Shown here piece by piece: positions 54,680 through 64,000 of a DNA stretch of 64,000 nucleotides; within the stretch, counting starts at the first letter, position 1, and each line of letters opens with the position of its first letter. Source of the stretch: Azoarcus sp. L1K30 (lineage in GTDB: Bacteria; Pseudomonadota; Gammaproteobacteria; Burkholderiales; Rhodocyclaceae); assembly GCF_018122735.1 (NCBI RefSeq), contig NZ_JAGRRD010000001.1, forward strand, positions 4,771,486 to 4,835,485. The letters are read 5' to 3'. A model generated the notes under the pieces. The model worked only from the letters and a program-made list of their open reading frames with translations, did no database searches and had not been told where the DNA came from. A program made the position numbers and the translations under genes.

Positions 54680-55072
54680 TCAGCCTTGATGCTTCTTTGC
54701 TGCTGCCGACTTGTAGTCCAGCTTTTCCTTGATCCGTGCCGACTTGCCCGAACGCTGGCGCAGGTAGTACAGCTTGGCGCGACGAACATCACCGCGGCGC
54801 TTGAGTTCGATCGAGGCGATCAGCGGGGAGTAGAGCTGGAACGTACGCTCGACACCCTCGCCAGAGGAGATCTTGCGCACGATGAAGGCGGAGTTGAGGC
54901 CGCGGTTACGCTTGGCAATGACGACGCCTTCGTAAGCCTGCAGACGCTCGCGGGTGCCTTCCTTGACCTTCACTTGCACCACGACGGTGTCGCCGGGGGC
55001 AAATGCGGGGAAAGTCTTGCCTTCGGACAGGCGGGCGAGCTCTTCCTGCTCGAGTTGCTGAATCAGGTTCAT
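54680..55072 (-). CDS. rplS: 50S ribosomal protein L19
   Basis: 130 residues. [31 protein letters not shown] and the [18 protein letters not shown] segment are the L19 signature; the basic end [18 protein letters not shown] is the rRNA-binding part. Last gene of the rpsP-rimM-trmD-rplS operon. Confidence 0.97.
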   Translation of the reverse strand: MNLIQQLEQEELARLSEGKTFPAFAPGDTVVVQVKVKEGTRERLQAYEGVVIAKRNRGLNSAFIVRKISSGEGVERTFQLYSPLIASIELKRRGDVRRAKLYYLRQRSGKSARIKEKLDYKSAAAKKHQG

Positions 55073-55158
55073 GTGTAAAACTCCATCTCGTCTAGTGGCC
55101 TTTGGCCTGACATGCAGAGCAGGTCGCCACCTGATGCATGCGGTTTGTCATGGAAGCA

Positions 55159-55956
55159 TCAGCCGGTCGCCCGGTCTTCCGCCTCGGCTTGCTCCCGCTT
55201 GAATTCCTCAAGCAGGCACAATTCGTCCTTGCTCATCGTCCGCGCTGCGAGCAGTTCGGGCCGGCGCAGCCAGGTGCGGCCCAGTGACTGCTTGAGTCGC
55301 CAGCGACGAATCAAGGCATGGTTGCCGGACAACAGTACATCCGGCACCTTGTCATTCTCATACACTTCTGGCCGCGTGTAATGCGGACAGTCCAGCAGGC
55401 CGTCGGCGAAGGAATCCTCCACCGCCGAATCGGCGTCGTTCAATGCCCCCGGCAACTGACGCACGATGGCGTCGAGCAGTACCATTGCCGGCAATTCCCC
55501 ACCGGAGAGGACGAAATCGCCGAGCGAGATCTCCTCATCGACGCAGCGGTCGATCAAACGCTGATCGACCCCTTCGTAGCGCCCGCACAACAGCGTAAGG
55601 GCGGGTGCCCGGGCCAGTTCCATCACCCGGCCGTGTGTCAGCGTGCGCCCTTGCGGCGACAGATAGATGACCGGGCCCGCGTTGCCGTGGGTCTCGATCT
55701 GCTGCTGCCGGGCCTGATCGATGCTCCGCTCCAGCGGAAAGGGCATCATGACCATTCCCGGTCCGCCACCATAAGGCCGGTCATCCACCGTGCGATGGGC
55801 GTCGGTGGCAAAATCCCGCGGACTGTGAAACGCAATCCGGTACAGCTCGCGATCCAGCGCCCGGCGCGTGATGCCGCTGCCGGTGAGGGCGGCGAACATC
55901 TCCGGGAACAGCGTGATCACGTCATAGCGGCGCGGCGCGCCGTATGCCTCGATCAC
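55159..55956 (-). CDS. trmD: tRNA (guanine37-N1)-methyltransferase
   Basis: 265 residues from GTG 55956, overlapping the rimM stop (GTGA). SPOUT methyltransferase with the trefoil-knot motifs [28 protein letters not shown] and [15 protein letters not shown]. It methylates G37 of tRNAs and prevents +1 frameshifts. Fixed position in the rpsP operon. Confidence 0.96.
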   Translation of the reverse strand: MIEAYGAPRRYDVITLFPEMFAALTGSGITRRALDRELYRIAFHSPRDFATDAHRTVDDRPYGGGPGMVMMPFPLERSIDQARQQQIETHGNAGPVIYLSPQGRTLTHGRVMELARAPALTLLCGRYEGVDQRLIDRCVDEEISLGDFVLSGGELPAMVLLDAIVRQLPGALNDADSAVEDSFADGLLDCPHYTRPEVYENDKVPDVLLSGNHALIRRWRLKQSLGRTWLRRPELLAARTMSKDELCLLEEFKREQAEAEDRATG

Positions 55957-56459
55957 CAGTCTTTTTCCCAGGCTACCCGGATCGTCCGGTTTGCCAGGTC
56001 CACATCGAGTACGTAGGCGGCAACGAAAGGAATCAAGCGCTCGTCGTCACCTTCCTGCACCTGCAGTACGTCATGGGCGCCCGTGGAGATCAGGCCGCTG
56101 ACGGTGCCGAGAGATTCACCGGCTTCGTTGCTGACCGTGAGCCCGACCAGGTCGCCCCAATAGTATTCGTCCGCATCCGGCTTCGGCAACGCCTCACGGG
56201 GGGCGCCGATGTACCAGCCTTCGATGGCTTCGGCCGCGTTGCGGTCATCCACCCCTTCGATGCTTGCGACCAGTCCTTTGCCGTGCATCCGGCAGCCACG
56301 CAGCTTGCGCGGCGACCAGGCTTCGGCCGGCGCATCGGGGTCGGTTGCGATCCACCAGTTCGGCATGCTCCGCCACGACAGCGGATCATCGCCGAAGGGA
56401 TGGATTTTGAGCCAGCCTTGAACGCCGAAAGGGGCGACAATGCGCCCCAGTACAATCAT
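55953..56459 (-). CDS. rimM: Ribosome maturation factor RimM
   Basis: 168 residues. N-terminal [23 protein letters not shown] and the PRC-barrel part ([18 protein letters not shown] ... [18 protein letters not shown]) are typical. It helps assemble the 30S head and binds S19. 19 bases after rpsP; overlaps trmD. Confidence 0.95.
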   Translation of the reverse strand: MIVLGRIVAPFGVQGWLKIHPFGDDPLSWRSMPNWWIATDPDAPAEAWSPRKLRGCRMHGKGLVASIEGVDDRNAAEAIEGWYIGAPREALPKPDADEYYWGDLVGLTVSNEAGESLGTVSGLISTGAHDVLQVQEGDDERLIPFVAAYVLDVDLANRTIRVAWEKDW

Positions 56460-56478
56460 GCTTTGAGCGGCCTGACGT

Positions 56479-56727
56479 TCAGGCAGCCTTGGCGGACTGC
56501 TTCACCAGACGGGCGACCGTCGGCGACATCTGGGCGCCGTTTTCGGCCCAGTATGCGAGGCGCTCGGTATTGACGACGAGTGCTTTCTCGGCGCCGGAAG
56601 CGACCGGATTGTAGAAACCGACGCGCTCGATGAAGCGACCGTCACGACGGTTACGCGAATCGGCAGCAACGATGTTGTAGAACGGGCGCTTTTTGGCGCC
56701 ACCACGGGCAAGGCGAATGACGACCAT
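56479..56727 (-). CDS. rpsP: 30S ribosomal protein S16
   Basis: 82 residues from ATG 56727: [24 protein letters not shown] and [11 protein letters not shown] are the S16 signature. First gene of the operon; promoter visible just upstream. Confidence 0.97.
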   Translation of the reverse strand: MVVIRLARGGAKKRPFYNIVAADSRNRRDGRFIERVGFYNPVASGAEKALVVNTERLAYWAENGAQMSPTVARLVKQSAKAA

Positions 56728-56765
56728 CTGAGTATCCTGAGATCGGTAGAGACGAAAAGCGCACG

Positions 56766-56794
56766 ATTGTAGGGCAAAAAGCTTGATACGGCAA
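56766..56794 (-). promoter_or_regulatory. Sigma-70 promoter of the rpsP operon
   Basis: On the minus strand TTGCCG-17 bases-TACAAT; transcription would start near 56759, about 32 bases before rpsP. Confidence 0.65.
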
Positions 56795-56903
56795 GGTCGA
56801 TGTGAGTTTTCAGGCTGGCATGTCCTGTCCCGGGGAGTACGGGGCAGGAAGCGAGCACGGCGGTCCCGTGTTCTCGCGAAAACTTGAATAGAATGGAGGA
56901 ACA

Positions 56904-58432
56904 TTGCATCCACAGTCACCGCCGATGTTTGAATCTGAGCAGTCTTCCGAACCCCTGGACGCCGCATTGGCGTGGCTGGCGGCCGAGCCTGACGACAACC
57001 CCGTTGCCGATCTCGAGGCGTTTCGCCGGCACGAGGCGGTGGCGGGGGATGCCGGCCTGTCCGTGGCGCACCGCGAGGCGGTGCTCGTGCAGCTGCAGGG
57101 ACGGGCGAAGGATATCTGCGGTCGGTTCCGTCCCCGGCTGCTGACGGCCAGCCTGCCGCTCGATCGCGAGATTCATCAGCCGGCGATGGCGCTTATCGGG
57201 AGTCTGCTGGTCATCGGCGAGCATTATCGCGCACTGGTCGTCGAATTGCGGCGGAGCTGGTTGCCGGCGCGACGCGACGAGATGGTGGGATTGTGTGGCA
57301 AGGCGCTGGACCTGCTCGGCGAGGCTTGTGCCCTGACTGCGATGGCGGGTGCGGCGGTGCCGGCCGGTTTCTGGCGACTTGCCCATCAGTTGTGGCTCGT
57401 GTCCGGCGCAGGCGAGTTGCCAGAGGAGGGGGCCGACGAACCCGGTGTGCGCATGCTGAACACCCAGTATCGGCGCCTTCTCACGATCGCGGTCAGTCAG
57501 TACGAGAGCCTGACCGCACGCGAGGTGCAGTGGCTGTTCGACTATCTCGAATGTGCCGCTGCCAATGCATCGCTGTCGGCGCAGCCCATTCAGCCCGACA
57601 ACGCGGCGTACTGGATCGACCCGGAGCAGGACCTGCCGCCGGCGTCGGTGGCCCGGCACGGCGCGCCGCCGGGACGACAGGGGATGTACTTCAGCCCCCA
57701 GGATCTCGCGCGGCGCATGGGCGAGCAGATCGAATGGCTCGAAGAGCGCGTGCTCGAGGCCGAGATCGTCGGCATGGAGCGCGATGGCGAATTGCTCGAC
57801 CCCGAGGTGTCGGGCTTGCCCGAGGGTTTGACGCCGGTTGAACTGCTCTCCTTGCTGCGCCGCTTGCGCGAGCGCTGGGTTTCACCGCCGCAGCGTACGC
57901 AACCGCGGCGCAAGCATCAATACACGGTGCAGGTCTGCGCCGGCCTGAAGACGATCTGGGAAGTGGGCCGCGGTGGCAGCGACAAGGTGTCGGAGTGGAT
58001 GGTGTTCAACGAGAGTCCTGGCGGCTATGCCATTCTCTGTGTTGGCGGAATCGATGCCGCGCTCTCGGCCGGAATGCTCCTTGCGCTGCGGCGGGAGTCG
58101 ACGCTGGGGTGGTCGGTGTGTGTCGTGCGCTGGATTCGCACGGAAAAGCCCGACCAGGTCGAGCTGGGGCTGCAGGTCGTGTCGCAGGGATTCACGTCGG
58201 TGATGGTCGGGTTTCGCGGCAGTGAGGTCAGGGCGCTGTCGCCGGCGCTGATGTTGCCGCCGCTGGCACTGGTCAGACAGCACCAGGCTCTGGTGACCGG
58301 CGCCGGCACCTACGTATCGCGGCGCTTCGTGCTGGTACATGACGCTGAGCGTCTGTATGTGGCGCAGGGTCGCGTGCTCGGGCTCGACATGCAGACCGCG
58401 AACATCGAGCTCCTGCGCTACGAAGTCGACCC

Positions 58433-58445
<13 letters not shown>
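56904..58445 (+). CDS. Conserved hypothetical protein, possible PilZ-like C-terminal domain
   Basis: 513 residues if it starts at TTG 56904, which has GGAGG 4 bases before it; ATG 56925 (MFESEQ) is the alternative. Soluble and helical for the first ~330 residues ([35 protein letters not shown]), then a beta-rich C-terminal region ([16 protein letters not shown]... [25 protein letters not shown]) that resembles a PilZ-type barrel in layout, though I do not see a clear RxxxR...DxSxxG motif. Its last 13 bases overlap tail-to-tail with the yihY-like gene. Function unknown. Confidence 0.7.
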
Positions 58446-60691
<2,246 letters not shown>

Positions 60692-60719
60692 ACCGGCTGT
60701 TGCCGCGAGGCGCGCAAGG

Positions 60720-62255
60720 TCAGACTTGCGGGTTGAGCTTCTCGCCGCCGGCGTGGAGCTTGTTGAGCGCGTTCAGGTAGGCCTTCGCCGACGCCACGAT
60801 GATGTCGGTGTCGGCCCCCTGGCCGTTGACGATGCGGCCGTCGCGCGACAGGCGCACGGTGACTTCGCCCTGGGCATCGGTGCCGGTGGTAATGGCATTG
60901 ACCGAATACAGCAGCAGCTCCGACCCGCTGGCGGCAACCGACTCGATGGCCTTGAACGCGGCATCGACCGGACCGGACCCCGTGGATTTGCTGTGGGTCT
61001 CGTGTCCACCTGCCGTGAGGGTGATTTCCGCCTGCGGAATTTCACCGGTTTCGGAATGGAAGCGGGTCGACACCAGCCGATAATGCTCGATGGCGGGGGT
61101 GATGGCCTCGTCGCTGGCCAGGGCCTGCAAGTCCTGGTCGAAGATCTCGTGCTTCTTGTCGGCGAGCTCCTTGAAGCGCGCAAAGGCCAGGTTGAGGTGT
61201 TCCTCCGAGGTCATCTCGATGCCGAGTTCCTGCAGCCGGGCGCGGAATGCATTGCGTCCCGAGTGCTTGCCCAGGACCAGTTTGTTCGTGCCCCAGCCCA
61301 CGTCCTCTGCGCGCATGATTTCGTAGGTTTCACGATGCTTGAGCACGCCGTCCTGGTGAATGCCGGATTCGTGCGCGAAGGCGTTGGCGCCGACGATGGC
61401 TTTGTTGGGCTGTACCGGATAACCGGTGATCTGCGACACCAGGCGCGAGGCCGGCACGATCTGCGTAGCATCGATGCGGGTCTCGACCGGAAACACATCG
61501 GCGCGCGTGCGCACTGCCATCACGATCTCTTCGAGCGACGCATTGCCCGCACGCTCGCCCAGGCCGTTGATGGTGCATTCGACCTGGCGTGCGCCGGCCA
61601 TGACCGCAGCGAGCGAGTTCGATACCGCGAGGCCGAGGTCGTTGTGGCAGTGAACCGACCAGATCACCTTGTCGGCGTCCGGCACGCGTTCGATCAGGGT
61701 GCGGAGCGTGGCTGCGTATTGCTCGGGCACGTTGTAGCCGACGGTGTCGGGTACGTTGATGGTCTTCGCACCGGCCTTGATCACGGCATCGAAAATGCGC
61801 ACCAGGAAGTCGATCTCGGAGCGCCCGGCATCTTCGGCGGAAAACTCGACGTCATCGGTGTATTCACGTGCCCAGGCGATGGACTTCACTGCCTGCTCGA
61901 CCACCTGGTCGGGCGTCATGCGCAGCTTCTTCTCCATGTGAATCGGGCTGGTGGCGATGAAGGTGTGTATGCGGCCGCGCGCCGCGGGCCGGATGGCCTC
62001 GCCCGAGCGGCGGATATCGTTCTCGTTGGCGCGGGCGAGCGAACATACCGTTGAGTCCTTGATGACTTCCGCAATCGCGCGTACGGCTTCGAAGTCACCA
62101 TTGGAGGCGGCGGCGAAGCCGGCCTCGATCACGTCGACCCGCATCCGCTCCAGCTGGCGCGCGATACGCAGTTTCTCGTCACGGGTCATCGACGCGCCCG
62201 GACTCTGTTCGCCGTCGCGCAAGGTGGTATCGAAAATTATCAAGGCGTCTTTCAT
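60720..62255 (-). CDS. leuA: 2-isopropylmalate synthase
   Basis: 511 residues from ATG 62255 (TGGAG upstream). First step of leucine synthesis: acetyl-CoA plus 2-oxoisovalerate. TIM-barrel motifs [36 protein letters not shown] (metal ligands), [16 protein letters not shown], and a C-terminal regulatory domain ([19 protein letters not shown]...) for leucine feedback. The gene stands alone, with a ~190-base leader that encodes a leucine-rich peptide, suggesting control by leucine supply. Confidence 0.95.
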   Translation of the reverse strand: MKDALIIFDTTLRDGEQSPGASMTRDEKLRIARQLERMRVDVIEAGFAAASNGDFEAVRAIAEVIKDSTVCSLARANENDIRRSGEAIRPAARGRIHTFIATSPIHMEKKLRMTPDQVVEQAVKSIAWAREYTDDVEFSAEDAGRSEIDFLVRIFDAVIKAGAKTINVPDTVGYNVPEQYAATLRTLIERVPDADKVIWSVHCHNDLGLAVSNSLAAVMAGARQVECTINGLGERAGNASLEEIVMAVRTRADVFPVETRIDATQIVPASRLVSQITGYPVQPNKAIVGANAFAHESGIHQDGVLKHRETYEIMRAEDVGWGTNKLVLGKHSGRNAFRARLQELGIEMTSEEHLNLAFARFKELADKKHEIFDQDLQALASDEAITPAIEHYRLVSTRFHSETGEIPQAEITLTAGGHETHSKSTGSGPVDAAFKAIESVAASGSELLLYSVNAITTGTDAQGEVTVRLSRDGRIVNGQGADTDIIVASAKAYLNALNKLHAGGEKLNPQV

Positions 62256-62351
62256 GGTCGGCTCCAGCAAGAATGCGGTTTGCGTAAACGGCTCGGCTAC
62301 CGGCACGGGGTGCGGGCAGCGGGGTGTGGCACGAAGGGAGGGGGTATGATT

Positions 62352-62444
62352 TTAGCGCGCGGGGCGCAGCAGTCGGGCGCACAGCAGTGCACCCGCCGGC
62401 AGGAGGCGAAGCGACAAGGCGTGGAGGTCGCGTTCGGTATTCAT
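62352..62444 (-). CDS. Leucine-rich leader peptide of leuA (putative, leaderless)
   Basis: A 30-codon frame between the leuA promoter and leuA. It reads MNTERDLHALSLRLLPAGAL and continues LCARLLRPAR; 9 of 30 residues are Leu (codons CTC, TTG, CTT and five CTG), with two Leu-Leu pairs late in the peptide and one earlier. There is no ribosome site because the predicted transcription start is at or within a base or two of its ATG. A 9-bp hairpin (62374-62395) covers the later Leu codons, and its left arm can also pair with GCACCC at 62308-62313. No intrinsic terminator follows, so how it would control leuA is not clear from sequence. Confidence 0.6.
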   Translation of the reverse strand: MNTERDLHALSLRLLPAGALLCARLLRPAR

Positions 62445-62451
62445 GGCTGGC

Positions 62452-62481
62452 ACTATAAATCAGCGCTTTGCGTCATGGCAA
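62452..62481 (-). promoter_or_regulatory. Sigma-70 promoter of leuA
   Basis: On the minus strand TTGCCA-18 bases-TATAGT, each box matching 5 of 6 consensus bases. The start is expected around 62445-62444, i.e. at the ATG of the leader peptide and about 190 bases before leuA. Confidence 0.7.
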
Positions 62482-62491
62482 GCCGGGTCTG

Positions 62492-62513
62492 CCCGGCGGC
62501 GCGAGCCGCCGGG
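62492..62513 (-). terminator. GC-rich hairpin after the ferric-reductase-like gene
   Basis: CCCGGCGGC-gcga-GCCGCCGGG, a 9-bp perfect stem 26 bases beyond the stop of the gene at 62539; no T-run. It lies just upstream of the leuA promoter and probably separates the two units. Confidence 0.5.
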
Positions 62514-62538
62514 GGGCAGGTACCCGGGGTGAGGGTGA

Positions 62539-63861
62539 TCAGCGCATCTCGAAAGCTTCCTGATGGAAGCGCACGTCCCCCATCCCGAGCGTGGCCATGC
62601 CTTCGCGCAGGGCATCGGCAAACGGGCGCGGACCGCAGAACCACAGTTCGGTGCGGCGGGTTGCTCTGTGATGTTGGTGCAGTTGATCGGCGGTCAGTGG
62701 CGCGTCGCGGTCTGCACTGACGACATGCAGCTGAATGGATGGCAGCCTGGCGCACATGGCCTGCAGCCTGGGCACGAAGGGGTCGCTGTCGCTGCAGCGG
62801 GTGCAGTAGTAGAGCGCGGCCTGCGGCGCCTTTGCCGGAGCGGCGAGCAGGGATTCGAGCCAGGCGAGGAAGGGGGTGATCCCGATGCCGCCCGCCACCC
62901 AGATCTGCTGCGCCCTGGGGGATGCACGGCGATAATCGAAGCGGCCGTAGGGCCCTTCGACACTGACTGTCTGTCCTGGGCGGAGGCCGGTGCCCAGCTG
63001 ACGGGTATAGTCGCCCAGGGCCTTGATCTGGAATTCTATGCGACGGTCGCCCCGATCGGCGCAGGCAATGGTGAACGGGTGGGCGCCCTCGATGTCATCG
63101 AAGCTGACAAAGGCGAACTGGCCCGCGCGATGCCCCTGCCATTGCGGCGCCAGCAGGCATCGCACTTCGGTGACGCCCCCGCCGCAGTCCCGGACTGATT
63201 CGATGCTGCCGCTGACCCGGCGCTTGCGCCCGATCCGACCGGCGAGCGACATCATGCCGGCCGTCGATCCAGCGAGCATGAGCGCGGCACTCATCCATCC
63301 GACCGGCGCGGCCCACCAGGTCGCAGGCGCGAGGAAGACCGCATGGACGACCAGCATCAGGTACAGCACCGGCATTGCATGATGGGCGTAGCGCCAGATG
63401 TGATAGGGGAAGCGGCGCCATAAGGTGATTGCGAGCATGGCCAGCAGGGCGTAGATCGCCCATTCGCCGAGTTCCTCGCCGACATCCTGCATCATCGCGA
63501 GGAAGCCGCCGTTGCGATCGTTGAAGATCCGGCCTTCGCGCCCGAATACCGCCTTGAGAATGTCGTCCGACATCTCGATCAACCAGTGGGCTGCGGCGAA
63601 GGCCACGGCGAGGATGCCGGCCTGCTTGTGGAGGCGATAGACCTGATCCATGCCGCCCAGCGGCGCCTCGAGCCAGGTCGGGCGGGTGGCGAGCACCATG
63701 ATCAGGGACATCAGCGAGATGGACCACAGGCCGGTGAGGTAGAGGGCCTGTTGGCGCAGCATCCACGCCGTGGTGGCGCCAGCGGGTGCCGGTGTGGCGA
63801 TGAGTGCGCCGAGCCAGGCGAACGTCACGATGCTCAGGAAGGGGATCAGAATGCGTTTCAT
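62539..63861 (-). CDS. Ferric-reductase-like transmembrane flavoprotein
   Basis: 440 residues from ATG 63861. Six membrane helices form a ferric-reductase-like heme-b domain (QVYRLHKQAGILAVAFAAAHWLIE, YHIWRYAHHAMPVLYLMLVVHAVFL carry paired His), followed by an FAD domain (HRAGQFAFVSFDDIEGAHPFTIA) and an NAD(P) domain (IWVAGGIGITPFLAWLE, LWFCGPRPFADALR). It would move electrons from cytoplasmic NAD(P)H to the membrane heme and an outside acceptor. A cytochrome c gene lies directly upstream, so that may be its partner. Confidence 0.85.
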   Translation of the reverse strand: MKRILIPFLSIVTFAWLGALIATPAPAGATTAWMLRQQALYLTGLWSISLMSLIMVLATRPTWLEAPLGGMDQVYRLHKQAGILAVAFAAAHWLIEMSDDILKAVFGREGRIFNDRNGGFLAMMQDVGEELGEWAIYALLAMLAITLWRRFPYHIWRYAHHAMPVLYLMLVVHAVFLAPATWWAAPVGWMSAALMLAGSTAGMMSLAGRIGRKRRVSGSIESVRDCGGGVTEVRCLLAPQWQGHRAGQFAFVSFDDIEGAHPFTIACADRGDRRIEFQIKALGDYTRQLGTGLRPGQTVSVEGPYGRFDYRRASPRAQQIWVAGGIGITPFLAWLESLLAAPAKAPQAALYYCTRCSDSDPFVPRLQAMCARLPSIQLHVVSADRDAPLTADQLHQHHRATRRTELWFCGPRPFADALREGMATLGMGDVRFHQEAFEMR

Positions 63862-63929
63862 GGCAGTTCCCGGTTGGTCGGCGAAGCCCGCAGCCGGCAA
63901 TGGCGGCTGCGGCACGATACGACCTCGCG

Positions 63930-64000
63930 TCAGTCGTCGTCGAAATACCCCTGGGCGGCGCCGTCATGGCACGCGGCGCAGTTCGCTTTGGTCTTGACCT
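63930..64000 (-). CDS. Cytochrome c C-terminus (5' end outside window)
   Basis: Only the last 22 codons are visible: a CxxCH heme site in ANCAACHDGAAQGYFDDD followed by the stop. The ending is like that of small diheme cytochromes c that sit next to cytochrome b or ferric-reductase-like genes. It is 68 bases before the ferric-reductase-like gene and in the same direction, so probably one operon. Confidence 0.7.
   Translation of the reverse strand, partial: VKTKANCAACHDGAAQGYFDDD

Overview
The window is high-GC chromosomal DNA from a betaproteobacterium. The closest fit is the Rhodocyclales / Zoogloeaceae type (Thauera, Azoarcus, Aromatoleum). This is an inference from gene content: a tungsten aldehyde oxidoreductase operon of the Aromatoleum type, a PQQ-alcohol-oxidation accessory operon, IPTL-CTERM surface proteins, the rpsP-rimM-trmD-rplS order, and lptFG divergent from pepA-holC-valS. 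I see no prophage, insertion sequence, CRISPR array, tRNA or rRNA gene.

Layout. 1-6.1 kb: the end of a heavy-metal two-component system, a DUF411 protein, arfB, a DmeF-type metal exporter and a RIO1-like kinase. 6.4-12.5 kb: mostly single genes (MscS channel, diguanylate cyclase, OmpA-like lipoprotein, GST, trhO). 12.7-21.2 kb: two IPTL-CTERM secreted proteins flank an amino-acid module of an HTH regulator divergent from AGCS symporter, aspartase and asparaginase. This module would import an amino acid and convert asparagine through aspartate to fumarate.

21.4-37.1 kb is the most coherent accessory region and is devoted to alcohol and aldehyde oxidation. It holds a degenerate AcoR-like regulator divergent from an NAD aldehyde dehydrogenase with DUF779 and a cytochrome c. 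Next comes a PQQ-dehydrogenase accessory operon (cytochrome c550 PedF-like, solute-binding protein, YVTN propeller, cytochrome b561), divergent from an intact sigma-54 activator. An aldehyde oxidoreductase operon follows (aorA, aorB, aorC, a MoaD-like protein, a small unknown) and then a TupBC-type tungstate transporter pair. Three good -24/-12 promoters lie in this region and tie it to the sigma-54 activators.

37.1-41.1 kb: a PepSY-like protein, then a tightly packed three-gene electron-transfer module (membrane-anchored flavin/2Fe-2S reductase, membrane b-type protein, anchored octaheme cytochrome c) that I cannot assign to a named system, and a TerB/DUF697 protein. 41.1-64 kb is mainly housekeeping: a Nif11-like small protein, moaC, a BepA-like protease, tusA, an OsmC-YcaO fusion, valS with an insertion, holC, pepA, lptFG, rplS-trmD-rimM-rpsP, yihY, a WrbA-like protein, leuA, a ferric-reductase-like protein and the end of a cytochrome c.

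The signals most worth following are: (i) a leucine-rich 30-codon peptide whose AUG sits about where the leuA transcript should start; (ii) back-to-back sigma-54 promoters and a regulator paralogue that has lost both the GAFTGA loop and the DNA-binding domain; (iii) the flavin reductase / cytochrome b / octaheme cytochrome module.
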